NCBI RefSeq assembly: GCF_003007785.1 | Contig: NZ_PXOH01000003.1 | Span: forward strand, 1 to 64,000 | Direction: 5' to 3' | Length of the DNA: 64,000 nt | Origin: Aphanothece hegewaldii CCALA 016 | GTDB lineage: Bacteria; Cyanobacteriota; Cyanobacteriia; Cyanobacteriales; Microcystaceae | In this document: piece by piece, positions 46,747 to 55,246 of the stretch | Layout of the letters: each line of letters begins with the position of its first letter | How positions within the stretch are numbered: position 1 is the first letter of the stretch | Program-made: the position numbers and the translations under genes | The notes under the pieces: model-generated | Databases searched by the model: none | Told to the model about the DNA's origin: nothing | Seen by the model: the letters and a program-made list of their open reading frames with translations, nothing else

Positions 46747-47964
46747 ATGGGGTTATCATCAAAACAATTAGCCATTTATTTCGGTTTATTAGCTCTTGGT
46801 GGCGGAGCGGGACTCATTGGAAGTCGATATCTCAACGAACAAGAACTTACTACACAGATCGATGAAAATCCTCAAATTGTTCCAGCAACGATTAAACCTT
46901 TTGCCTTACCCTCCTATTCTTCATCTGGAGATAATCTAAATTTTATTGCGAAAGCTGTTCAGAAAGTTGGCCCGGCGGTGGTTAGAATAGATGCAGAGCG
47001 TGAAATTAAAGAGGCTTTGCCAGACGCACTAGAACAACCGTTCTTTCGTCGTTTCTTTGGTGAAGAAATCCCCACACCCAAAGAACATTTAGAACGGGGA
47101 ACGGGTTCAGGTTTTATTCTATCTTCTGACGGCAAACTCTTAACTAATGCACACGTCGTTGAAGGTGCAAGTCAAGTTAAAGTTACTTTAAAAAATGGGC
47201 AAATTTATACAGGAAAAGTGATCGGAATTGATCCGATGACTGATGTTGCAGTTGTGAAAATTCAGGCCGCCCAATTACCCGTTGTTGCTTTAGGACGTGC
47301 AGAAAATTTACAACCAGGAGAATGGGCGATCGCTATTGGAAATCCATTAGGTTTAGATAATACCGTAACAGTGGGTATTATTAGTGCATTAGGTCGTAGT
47401 AGTAGTGAAGTTGGCGTACCTGAAAAACGAGTTAAATTTATTCAAACCGACGCAGCTATTAACCCTGGTAATTCTGGGGGACCTTTACTCAATGCTAAAG
47501 GCGAAGTTATTGGAATCAATACAGCAATTCGCGCTGATGCTCAAGGTTTAGGTTTTGCTATTCCCGTTGAAACCGCTACTAGAGTGGCTGAACAACTGTT
47601 CTCTAAAGGAAAAGTCGAGCATCCTTATTTAGGAATTCATATGGTCACTTTATCTGAAGAATTACAAAAACAAATTAATCAGAATAAAGATTTTGGCTTC
47701 AAAATTGATGACAAAGAAGGCGTAATTATTATTCGTGTTGTTCCCAATTCTCCAGCCAAGCAAGCAGGTTTACAAGCCGGAGATCTCATATTAGCAGTTG
47801 GCGAAAAAACCGTAAAAACGGCAAATGATGTTCAAGAACAAGTCGAACAGAGCGAAATTGGCCAAACTCTAGAGATAGAAATTAAACGAAAAGGAGAAAT
47901 TAAATTAATTTCTGTTCGCCCTAGAGCATATCCAAAACCACAAGAAAACGATGAAAAACAATAA
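46747..47964 (+). CDS. HtrA/Deg-family serine protease (HhoA/HhoB/HtrA type)
   Basis: 405 residues with an N-terminal signal-anchor (about residues 6-27). The trypsin-like domain carries the triad His136 (LTNAHVVEG), Asp166 (MTDVAVV) and Ser243 (NPGNSGGPLL). One PDZ domain follows (about 290-385, with GVIIIRVVPNSPAKQAGLQ). Cyanobacteria have three Deg proteases that degrade or refold damaged proteins in the periplasm and thylakoid lumen; which paralogue this is cannot be decided by eye. It is divergent from the dipeptidase gene, and a GCGATCGC lies in the shared upstream region (46684-46691). Confidence 0.93.
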   Translation: MGLSSKQLAIYFGLLALGGGAGLIGSRYLNEQELTTQIDENPQIVPATIKPFALPSYSSSGDNLNFIAKAVQKVGPAVVRIDAEREIKEALPDALEQPFFRRFFGEEIPTPKEHLERGTGSGFILSSDGKLLTNAHVVEGASQVKVTLKNGQIYTGKVIGIDPMTDVAVVKIQAAQLPVVALGRAENLQPGEWAIAIGNPLGLDNTVTVGIISALGRSSSEVGVPEKRVKFIQTDAAINPGNSGGPLLNAKGEVIGINTAIRADAQGLGFAIPVETATRVAEQLFSKGKVEHPYLGIHMVTLSEELQKQINQNKDFGFKIDDKEGVIIIRVVPNSPAKQAGLQAGDLILAVGEKTVKTANDVQEQVEQSEIGQTLEIEIKRKGEIKLISVRPRAYPKPQENDEKQ

Positions 47965-48022
47965 TATCTTAATTGATATTTATATTTTTGATTTTTTCTT
48001 TTACTTAAAAATAGTCAGATAA

Positions 48023-49114
48023 TTACACATTAAAACGGAATAATAAAATATCGCCTTCTTGCACAATATATTCTTTTCCTTCGCTTCTGACTAATCCTTT
48101 TTCCTTGGCTGCATTCATACTTCCCAAAGTAACTAAATCTTGATAAGCAACGGTTTCAGCGCGAATAAAACCTCTCTCAAAATCAGTATGAATTACCCCT
48201 GCTGCTTGAGGTGCTTTCATTCCTGCTGTAATTGTCCAAGCGCGGGTTTCTTGAGGTCCTGTGGTTAAATAAGTTCGTAAACCCAATAACTCATAAGTCG
48301 CTTTAATTAACGATTTTAATCCCCCTTCTTCTACATCCAAAGATGCTAAAAATTCTTGTCGCTCTTCCTCGGATAAATCGACTAATTCTGCTTCAACTTG
48401 AGCCGAAATAATCACAACTTTGGCTTGTTCAGTTTCGGCAAATTTGCGGACTTGTTCCACCCATTCATTCCCCGTTGCTAAATCATCTTCAGCGACATTA
48501 GCCGCATAAATAATCGGTTTTCGGGTCAAAAGTCCTAATGATTTAATTAAACTTTCTTCCTCTTCTGATAAACTAACTTGTCTGGCTGATTTTCCTTCAC
48601 TTAAAACCGCCATCAAAGATTCTAAAACTGTTAATTCTGCTTGTGCTTCTTTACTATTTTTAGCTTGTTTGCGAACTCGGTCAATTCGTTTTTCAACTTG
48701 ATCAAAATCGGCTAAAACTAATTCTAAATTAATAATTTCTATATCTCGAATCGGCTCTACTGAACCCGATACATGAATAATATCAGGATCATCAAAACAA
48801 CGCACAACTTGTACAATTGCGTCTACTTCTCGTATATTCGCTAAAAATTGATTTCCTAGTCCTTCTCCTTTGCTGGCACCTTTGACTAAACCCGCAATAT
48901 CGACAAATTCAATCCGAGTCGGTACAATCTTTTCTGAGCTAGAAATCTTGGCTAAAACCTCTAAGCGTTCATCTGGCACAGAAACAACACCCACATTAGG
49001 TTCAATGGTACAAAAGGGATAATTTGCGGCTTCTGCTTTGGCATTAGCGACTAAAGCGTTAAATAATGTAGATTTGCCAACGTTAGGTAGTCCGACGATA
49101 CCTGCTCTTAACAT
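48023..49114 (-). CDS. ychF: Redox-responsive ATPase/GTPase YchF (Obg-related)
   Basis: 363 residues, the normal YchF length. The P-loop is GLPNVGKSTLFNAL (residues 8-21). The G3 region is VDIAGLVKGASKGEGLG, the position expected for the family. A coiled-coil insert (about 130-165) and the C-terminal TGS domain (about 275-363; FTAG-like TTGPQETRAWTITAGM; GFIRAETVAYQDL) are present. Family members bind ribosomes and prefer ATP to GTP. The gene is complete and unremarkable. Confidence 0.95.
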   Translation of the reverse strand: MLRAGIVGLPNVGKSTLFNALVANAKAEAANYPFCTIEPNVGVVSVPDERLEVLAKISSSEKIVPTRIEFVDIAGLVKGASKGEGLGNQFLANIREVDAIVQVVRCFDDPDIIHVSGSVEPIRDIEIINLELVLADFDQVEKRIDRVRKQAKNSKEAQAELTVLESLMAVLSEGKSARQVSLSEEEESLIKSLGLLTRKPIIYAANVAEDDLATGNEWVEQVRKFAETEQAKVVIISAQVEAELVDLSEEERQEFLASLDVEEGGLKSLIKATYELLGLRTYLTTGPQETRAWTITAGMKAPQAAGVIHTDFERGFIRAETVAYQDLVTLGSMNAAKEKGLVRSEGKEYIVQEGDILLFRFNV

Positions 49115-49207
49115 AAGAATTGATAAAGATTGTAAAGATAATAATATTTTTAATAGTCCGATTAACTACTCTAACACGCTCTGGAAGTAATCAGGCTTAA
49201 ATTAAAG

Positions 49208-49233
49208 GACAGGAAAGAACATTCTCTCCTGTC
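49208..49233 (-). terminator. Intrinsic-terminator-like hairpin after the SH3 gene
   Basis: GACAGGA (49208-49214) pairs with TCCTGTC (49227-49233), and AGAA pairs with TTCT inside, around a two-base loop, giving an 11-bp stem with one mismatch. On the minus strand it is followed by CTTTAATTT. It lies about 27 bases after the stop codon of the minus-strand gene at 49260. Confidence 0.6.
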
Positions 49234-49259
49234 GCTTTAAATAAATTTTGGATTAATTT

Positions 49260-49925
49260 CTAAATGGTACGATAAGAAGTCTCAACAAATTGGGCAGGAA
49301 TCCAACCGCCATTTTCTAATTCTAGCCAGTTATTTTCTTTGCGTCCAGTCAAATTCACTCGATCGCCATTTTGCAGTGTTCCAGTGACTCTGTAAGTCGT
49401 ACCAGGACCAGAATAAACATCTAATGCTTCACCATTGGTTCTGACAAACCCTTCGGCACGTTCTGTACCCGTTGTCTGAGTAGCATAATTGTTGTAATCC
49501 GTAGTACGCTGTTTTCCTCTGGTTAATGCGATCAGTAAAGGAATACCAATTAATGGTAACAGTAACCACAGCCAAGGACTAACCCCTCGATCATTATTTT
49601 GAGTGTTTTCGGTTGTTTGATTATTATCAAAAGCGACGCTTTGATCTCCTTGAGTATAACCACAAGTCAGTCTAGCTTCGGTGTCACCTTTGACTAAGTT
49701 AAGAACGACTTTAACGCGATCGCCTGTCGCATCATACGGCTCAACGGTTAAAATATCTTTTAAAGTGTAGCCATCTGCTTTTGCTTTATCAATACAAGCG
49801 GTTTTAGCTGCATTCGCTACATCGGGTGCAACTGTTCCTTGTGCTTGAATGGGTGACGCAACTGCTAAAGTCGCTGCTGATAATATGGCTAATACCCCAG
49901 CTTTTTTTAAATTTGTCGTTTTCAT
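49260..49925 (-). CDS. Exported SH3-domain protein with internal membrane anchor
   Basis: 221 residues. The N-terminal signal peptide runs to about residue 29 (LAVASPIQAQG). A small domain follows (about 30-105) with two cysteines (TACIDKAK, RLTCGYTQ), probably a disulphide. A transmembrane segment lies at about 118-136 (WLWLLLPLIGIPLLIALT). The C-terminal bacterial SH3 domain (about 158-220; LDVYSGPGTTYRVTGTL, GGWIPAQFV) is of the type often bound to peptidoglycan. Since it passes the membrane after a signal peptide, the SH3 domain may lie on the cytosolic side; the topology needs testing. Function unknown. Confidence 0.8.
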   Translation of the reverse strand: MKTTNLKKAGVLAILSAATLAVASPIQAQGTVAPDVANAAKTACIDKAKADGYTLKDILTVEPYDATGDRVKVVLNLVKGDTEARLTCGYTQGDQSVAFDNNQTTENTQNNDRGVSPWLWLLLPLIGIPLLIALTRGKQRTTDYNNYATQTTGTERAEGFVRTNGEALDVYSGPGTTYRVTGTLQNGDRVNLTGRKENNWLELENGGWIPAQFVETSYRTI

Positions 49926-50283
49926 TATAGATACCTCGAAAAGAAATTCGCCTTGTTTTTGGCGCTGAATAGATATTCAATAATTTGTCTGGCTAATTTT
50001 TTTATTGATTAAGCGTCTGTAATATAATTAAAGACACTTTTTAAAAAAAGACAACAAAACAAATCAGTAAATATCAGGCTCCCTAGTAAAAATGTTTAAA
50101 TTTGGATTTTTCAATTTTCAGGATAACACTGATCTGTATTCATCACAACTAACATTAGTTACTATATATCCAAGTGACTATTTCTTTAGATAGATAAATT
50201 TAAAAACAGATTTTCTCCCTTTTTGAATTTAATTTAGTTTAGATCATCATGCTAAATCCACTTAAGTAAAAAACCGTAATCAA
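49926..50283. other. 358-base gene-free gap between divergent genes
   Basis: Strongly A/T-rich, and must hold promoters for the SH3 gene (minus) and the HisN-like gene (plus). The one clear element is a perfect inverted repeat AACTAA-CA-TTAGTT at 50147-50160, a possible operator. No ORF, tRNA or terminator was seen. Confidence 0.6.
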
Positions 50284-51096
50284 ATGATGCTATTAGAAAC
50301 GATTCAATTAGCCGAAAAATTAGCCGATGTATCGGGAGATATAATCTGTCAATCCTTTCGCCAGCCTAAGCTACAAGCCGAAACCAAAATAGAGGAAGTA
50401 TCTTCTATTGTAACGCTCGCCGATCAAAAAGCTGAATTAGCAATGGTCGATTTGCTCTCTTTAGAAGCGCCCCAAGATGGTATTATTCGAGAAGAAGGTG
50501 AAAATATTTCCTCAGAAAGTGGTCTTTATTGGGTACTTGATCCTATTGATGGTACGGCGGCTTTTGCTAAAGGATTTCCCATTTTTGGTACTTTAATCGG
50601 TTTAGTTGATCTCAACAAAAATACAACAATCTTAGGAATTGTTAATCAACCAATACTCAAAGAACGATGGTTAGGAGTAAGAGGAAAAACAACGCGACTT
50701 AATAACCAACCTCTTGTTAATATTTATGCCAAAGAAACAAAAAGTCAGTTAAAAGATGCTTGTTTGACATCAACAACCCCGCTAATGTTTATTACACAAC
50801 GACAAAAAGCGATCGCCACTAAACTACAACAAGTCTGCAAACGAACCGCATTCGGAGGAGACTGTTATAATTATGTTTCTCTTGCGTCGGGATGGAGTGC
50901 AATGCCAATGGTTATTTTAGAATCCGATCTCAAGTATTATGATTTTTGTGCGTTAATACCGATTATTGAGGGAACAGGCGGTATAATAACAGATTGGTCA
51001 GGAAAACCACTTAATGAACAATCTACAGAAATTCTAGCCGCATCTAATCCCGTTTTACATCAACAAGCATTAGCCGTCATCTATAATAATGACTGA
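50284..51096 (+). CDS. Inositol-monophosphatase-family phosphatase, probably histidinol-phosphatase (HisN type)
   Basis: This 270-residue Mg2+-dependent phosphatase has the family metal motifs: REEGE (about 71-75), DPIDGTAAF (about 92-100) and the C-terminal [17 protein letters not shown], where D is a metal ligand. The variants [21 protein letters not shown] and [14 protein letters not shown] are closer to the HisN histidinol-phosphatase branch than to inositol phosphatases or CysQ. Predicted role: dephosphorylation of histidinol phosphate in histidine synthesis. Start ATGATG at 50284; the second ATG is equally possible. Its last 16 bases overlap the 3' end of the convergent peroxidase gene. 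Confidence 0.82.
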   Translation: MMLLETIQLAEKLADVSGDIICQSFRQPKLQAETKIEEVSSIVTLADQKAELAMVDLLSLEAPQDGIIREEGENISSESGLYWVLDPIDGTAAFAKGFPIFGTLIGLVDLNKNTTILGIVNQPILKERWLGVRGKTTRLNNQPLVNIYAKETKSQLKDACLTSTTPLMFITQRQKAIATKLQQVCKRTAFGGDCYNYVSLASGWSAMPMVILESDLKYYDFCALIPIIEGTGGIITDWSGKPLNEQSTEILAASNPVLHQQALAVIYNND

Positions 51097-51575
51097 AGAT
51101 CTTTTTCTAAATCTTCGGGTTTAGTTAGAGGAGCATAACGTTTAACAACTTTACCACTCCGATCAACTAGAAATTTGGTAAAGTTCCATTTAATGCCTTC
51201 CGTGCCTAAAATTCCTGGTGCAACTTTTGTCAAGTACTGATACAGAGGGTGTGCATTTTTGCCATTGACATCAATTTTTTGAAAAAGCGGAAAACTTACA
51301 CCAAAACGCGTTTCACAAAATGATTGTATCTCAGCTTCGCTCCCTGGTTCTTGTTGTCCAAATTGATTACAAGGAAAACCTAAGATGACCAATCCTTGAG
51401 CCGCATATTTGTCGTATAATTCTTGTAAACCTTTGTATTGTGGCGTAAAACCGCACTGAGAAGCGGTATTGACAATCAATAAAACTTTGTCTTTAAAACT
51501 ACTTAAACTGACGGGTTGACCTTCAAGACTAATTGCTGAAAAGTCGTAAATTGAGGGGGTAAGTTGCGTTGTCAT
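51081..51575 (-). CDS. Glutathione peroxidase-family thiol peroxidase
   Basis: 164 residues. Peroxidatic Cys41 lies in [15 protein letters not shown], and the family glutamine and tryptophan are present ([26 protein letters not shown]). It uses cysteine, not selenocysteine. Cyanobacterial members usually reduce lipid hydroperoxides with NADPH or thioredoxin rather than glutathione. No signal peptide. It overlaps the convergent HisN-like gene by 16 bases and lies about 30 bases downstream of a small acidic gene on the same strand. Confidence 0.93.
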   Translation of the reverse strand: MTTQLTPSIYDFSAISLEGQPVSLSSFKDKVLLIVNTASQCGFTPQYKGLQELYDKYAAQGLVILGFPCNQFGQQEPGSEAEIQSFCETRFGVSFPLFQKIDVNGKNAHPLYQYLTKVAPGILGTEGIKWNFTKFLVDRSGKVVKRYAPLTKPEDLEKDLQSLL

Positions 51576-51605
51576 AAAAATTCTCGCTGAATAGTTGTAT
51601 AACCC

Positions 51606-51818
51606 TTAAGATTCATCATATGTTTCAAGATCGAGAAGATAGATATAAGGTTCGATTAATTCTTGACGCTGAAAAGCGATCGCACGTAATAAATGCCAAT
51701 CTTGTAACGCTTCAAAAGGATTATTGTAGTCATCTTGTTCCAAACGACCAGCCAAGTTAGCAATGTCATCCACACTTAGCATGGCGATGTCTTGTTTAGA
51801 TAAATCTAAAGCGATCAT
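51606..51818 (-). CDS. Small acidic hypothetical protein
   Basis: The start is set at MIALDLSKQD (51818), because a perfect AAAGGAGGTG ribosome site lies six bases upstream (51825-51834); an ATG at 51842 has none. 70 residues, acidic, helical, no membrane segment, with DDIANLAGRLEQDDYNN and LLRAIAFQRQEL helices. No family recognised. It lies about 30 bases upstream of the peroxidase gene on the same strand, so the two may form an operon. Confidence 0.7.
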   Translation of the reverse strand: MIALDLSKQDIAMLSVDDIANLAGRLEQDDYNNPFEALQDWHLLRAIAFQRQELIEPYIYLLDLETYDES

Positions 51819-51824
51819 AAAAGA

Positions 51825-51834
51825 CACCTCCTTT
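51825..51834 (-). promoter_or_regulatory. Strong ribosome binding site fixing the start of the small gene
   Basis: The minus-strand sequence is AAAGGAGGTG, a near-complete anti-Shine-Dalgarno match, six bases from the ATG at 51818. It is unusually strong for this window and suggests high translation of the small acidic protein. Confidence 0.8.
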
Positions 51835-52050
51835 GATACCATATTTCCTTTATCTTATTCTAACCCTAATTCGGTACTCTAGAAGAAACGATCGCAATAT
51901 TGCTTTTGTTTAAAAGCTTGTAGTCACGTGAAGAGCGTTGACTTAACATCCAAAATCCTAATTATTAATTGTTATTATATTCGCGCCTAAAGCGAGCGTT
52001 CACTCGAATAATTATGGAGTTTTGAGTAAGATAAATAACAGAATCAAACG

Positions 52051-53457
52051 ATGCTACCACTTTCCTTTGACACTTTAAGAGCAATGGTACAACTCAACGA
52101 ACCCGCGACAAATAGAACAAAAGAACTACCAAACGCATCGAGCAAGGCTAGTATATTAAGGATGCTTTGGGTCATCGTAAAACCTTTTAACTACCTCGAA
52201 ACGATGCACAAACGCTATGGTGATTTCTACTTAGATGTCTTTTCCGCCTTCCCACCAACCCTCATCATTAGCAACCCACAAGCGATCGAAAAAGTCTTTA
52301 CCTTATCACCCGAATTGTTCCTCTCAGGGCCAGCTAATGCTATTTTAAAACCCCTTTTAGGTGCGACGGCGATTTTATTTCAAGATGGCGATCGTCATAC
52401 GAAAAAGCGTAAGTTATTGATGCCTCCCTTTCATGGTGAACGGATGCGAGCTTATGGACAAATGATCCGAGAAATTACGCTGCAAGTGATGGCAGAACCG
52501 ATTAAAAAAGGACGATTTACAGCGCGTCCAGTCATGCAAGAAATCTCACTAGGAGTGATTCTTAAAGCCGTTTTTGGACTCAGAGAAGGAGAACGCTACG
52601 AGAAAATACGTTCAACTTTAATTAAATATCTCGACTTTTTTAATGTGCCTCTAAATGCAACTTTTCTATTTTTCCCATCATTACAAAAAGATTTAGGGGC
52701 GTGGAGTCCTTGGGGTCGTTTTCTCCGTCATCAAAAAACCCTATATCAATTACTAGACGAAGAAATTCAAGAAAGACGAGAACAGCAAGACTTTGCAGGT
52801 GAGGATATCATGAGTTTGCTACTTTCGGCTAGAGATGAAGAAGGACAAGGGATAAGTGATGAGGAATTACGAGATGAGTTATTAGCTTTACTTTTTGCTG
52901 GACACGAAACAACTGCACTCGCTTTATCTTGGGCTTTATATTGGATACATTATCTCCCTGAAGTGCGGGACAAGCTATTAACAGAACTGTCTACACTCAA
53001 TATCGCCGAGGTTGATCCTTCCGAAATTGCCCGTTTACCTTATTTATCAGCCGTTGTAGCGGAAACCCTCCGACTTTATCCAGTGGCACTCTTTACCTTT
53101 TCACGTGTTCTACAAAAACCAATGGAATTAATGGGCTATCAAATTCCTCAAGGTGTGGGTTTAGCGATCCCAATTTATATGACTCATCAACGACCCGAAC
53201 TTTATCCAGAACCTAAAAAATTTATACCCGATCGCTTTTTAGAACGTCAATTCTCTCCTTATGAGTATCTACCTTTTGGTGGTGGAAACCGTCGTTGTAT
53301 TGGTGCAGCTTTTGCGTTGTTCGAGATGAAAATCGTCTTAGCAACCATCTTGACTAACTATTCCTTAACTTTAGTCGATCAGCGTCCCGTATTACCCGTC
53401 CGTCGTGGTATTGTCTTTGCCCCCGCAGGTGGTGTACGTTTGAAGGTCAAGTCGTAG
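52051..53457 (+). CDS. Cytochrome P450, CYP110-like
   Basis: 468 residues with all P450 signatures: I-helix AGHETTALALSWALYW, K-helix ETLRLYP (ExxR), PERF-like FIPDRFLERQF, and heme loop FGGGNRRCIGAAFA with axial Cys416. No N-terminal membrane anchor is obvious. CYP110 enzymes of cyanobacteria hydroxylate fatty acids and terpenoids. It needs ferredoxin-type partners encoded elsewhere. Its last 11 bases overlap the 3' end of the opposing allantoinase-like gene. Confidence 0.92.
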   Translation: MLPLSFDTLRAMVQLNEPATNRTKELPNASSKASILRMLWVIVKPFNYLETMHKRYGDFYLDVFSAFPPTLIISNPQAIEKVFTLSPELFLSGPANAILKPLLGATAILFQDGDRHTKKRKLLMPPFHGERMRAYGQMIREITLQVMAEPIKKGRFTARPVMQEISLGVILKAVFGLREGERYEKIRSTLIKYLDFFNVPLNATFLFFPSLQKDLGAWSPWGRFLRHQKTLYQLLDEEIQERREQQDFAGEDIMSLLLSARDEEGQGISDEELRDELLALLFAGHETTALALSWALYWIHYLPEVRDKLLTELSTLNIAEVDPSEIARLPYLSAVVAETLRLYPVALFTFSRVLQKPMELMGYQIPQGVGLAIPIYMTHQRPELYPEPKKFIPDRFLERQFSPYEYLPFGGGNRRCIGAAFALFEMKIVLATILTNYSLTLVDQRPVLPVRRGIVFAPAGGVRLKVKS

Positions 53458-54358
53458 GATAATGATACTGATGCCAGTGATGAGCAATATCAATACGACG
53501 ACATAACCAAACTTGCTCATGATTCTTGACATAATCGAGAAAACGTGCTAAGGAAGCTGCTCGACCTGGACGACCCACTAAACGACAATGTAAGCCAATA
53601 CTCATCATTTTTGGTGCGGTTTCACCTTCAGCGTAGAGTACATCAAAAGCATCTTTGAGATAAGCAAAAAACTGCTCACCTGAGTTAAAGCCTTGAGGTG
53701 AGGCAAAACGCATATCATTATTATCGAGGGTGTAGGGAATGACTAAATGTGGCTTACCGTAATCATAGTCCCAGTAAGGCAAATCATCGGCATAACTATC
53801 CGCATCGTATAAAAATCCCCCTTCTTCTACGACGATTTTTCGCGTATGGGGACTATTACGCCCAGTGTACCAGCCAAGAGGACGACTTCCTGTGACTTCG
53901 GTATGAATAGCGATCGCTTTTTCTAAATGTTCTCGTTCTGCGGCTTCACTAAAATGTTTATAATCAATCCAACGATAGCCATGACTTGCAATCTCCCATT
54001 CTGCTTCTTTCATGGCGGCTACAGCGATCGGATTTCGCGCTAATGCCATCGCAATACCATAAATTGTTACAGGAATTCCGCGTTGAGTAAACATTCGGTA
54101 AAGTCGCCAAAAACCCGCCCGACTGCCATACTCATATATCGATTCCATATTCATATGTCTTAAACCAGCGAATGGCTGCGCCCCAACTATTTCTGATAAA
54201 AATGCTTCAGAAGCCGTATCCCCATGTAAAATACAGTTTTCTCCGCCTTCTTCGTAGTTAATCACGAACTGTAAAGCGATACGGGCTTGATTTGGCCAAT
54301 TTGCATGAGGTGGATTTTTTCCGTAACCTACTAAGTCACGCGGATAAGCTTTACTCAT
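53447..54358 (-). CDS. puuE: PuuE-type allantoinase / polysaccharide-deacetylase-fold hydrolase
   Basis: About 303 residues. The start is set at MSKAYPRDLVGYGKNPP (54358), where family similarity begins; an ATG at 54406 would add 16 residues. Family marks: VINYEEGGENCILHGD (metal region), EIASHGYRWIDY (His ligands), GWYTGRNSPHTR, and SIGLHCRLVGRPGR. PuuE is a metal-independent or NodB-fold allantoinase of purine catabolism. No other uric-acid-pathway gene is in the window, so the substrate is inferred from the family only. It overlaps the P450 gene by 11 bases, tail to tail. Confidence 0.88.
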   Translation of the reverse strand: MSKAYPRDLVGYGKNPPHANWPNQARIALQFVINYEEGGENCILHGDTASEAFLSEIVGAQPFAGLRHMNMESIYEYGSRAGFWRLYRMFTQRGIPVTIYGIAMALARNPIAVAAMKEAEWEIASHGYRWIDYKHFSEAAEREHLEKAIAIHTEVTGSRPLGWYTGRNSPHTRKIVVEEGGFLYDADSYADDLPYWDYDYGKPHLVIPYTLDNNDMRFASPQGFNSGEQFFAYLKDAFDVLYAEGETAPKMMSIGLHCRLVGRPGRAASLARFLDYVKNHEQVWLCRRIDIAHHWHQYHYPTT

Positions 54359-54590
54359 TGTTTTATTTAGATTGTATACAATGCGGCGGCTTTTTATTTG
54401 TAGCACGATTAAGCTATTTCGTCAAAACCAACATTCAGTCACGATTTGTGGGTTTGTTAGTAGGCAACTAATAGATTAAAGTGAAGTAAGTCGCCTAAAA
54501 GTAAAACAGTAAGCTCAAAAAAACCCATAAACTGTTTAATCTCATAAAAGGTTGACTTATATGTAATTTTATGATATGGCGCGAAAGATG

Positions 54591-54596
54591 AAGGAG
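54591..54596 (+). promoter_or_regulatory. AAGGAG ribosome site supporting a TTG start
   Basis: AAGGAG lies seven bases before the TTG at 54604. An ATG at 54599 in another frame reads only ATG-CTT-TGA and overlaps the TTG, giving a two-codon upstream reading frame. Confidence 0.6.
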
Positions 54597-54603
54597 TAAT
54601 GCT

Positions 54604-55047
54604 TTGAGTCACACTTTTTTACTGGAAGCAGGACGCTGGACGATCGAAGGAAATTGGGTAGAAAGAAATCAATCACCTCTTCCTTGCAAAGGGCGAACGA
54701 TTATTGCCTGGACAAATGATAATTGGTTTACGATGGTGACTAAATTATCTTTTTCGCGTTCCGATCGAGAAGATATATCTTTTCAGTATCGAGGCCGGCT
54801 TGATGGAGATGAAAGGCAATATACTTATGTTTTACAACAAAGTGACTTAGGACAAATCGAAGGTGAAGGATGGGTGGGAGCTAATTCAATTATTCAACGT
54901 TATTGGGTATTAAGCGATCGCCAGCGTCGTAGTGGCTTTGAAACATTCTACCGGACTAATAACAATACTTATCATTTATCCAGTGGCATTTTATCGGGTC
55001 ATTATTTAATAAGCACGATGGAAGCCGTATTAGAACGTCAGTATTAG
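54604..55047 (+). CDS. Conserved hypothetical protein (beta-barrel-like), TTG start
   Basis: 147 residues starting at TTG, supported by an AAGGAG site seven bases upstream. It is rich in aromatic residues with alternating strand pattern (GRWTIEGNWVERN, FQYRGRLDGDERQYTYVLQQ, NNTYHLSSGILSGHYLIS), suggesting a small beta-barrel or lipocalin-like fold. No signal peptide. I believe it belongs to a cyanobacteria-specific family but cannot name it. It stands alone upstream of the kinase gene. Confidence 0.72.
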   Translation: MSHTFLLEAGRWTIEGNWVERNQSPLPCKGRTIIAWTNDNWFTMVTKLSFSRSDREDISFQYRGRLDGDERQYTYVLQQSDLGQIEGEGWVGANSIIQRYWVLSDRQRRSGFETFYRTNNNTYHLSSGILSGHYLISTMEAVLERQY

Positions 55048-55246
55048 ATCATCAATTTTAAAATCTTCTTCACGAATTGTTTATTTACCCGATAAAAAAG
55101 GGAATCTTTAGACTGTAAGTCTTCTAAATCGTTTTCAAATCCACTAGCTTAAAACAACAAGTGAGATCTTAAGGCATAACTAACAGAAGACTTTTAAAAG
55201 CCCTAACCCAATCTAACCCACTATCATACTACAGTAGCCATTCGCT

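Noticed and set aside
46671..46865. 64-codon open frame ahead of the HtrA gene
   Set aside because: It overlaps the HtrA start in another frame and encodes no recognisable domain.
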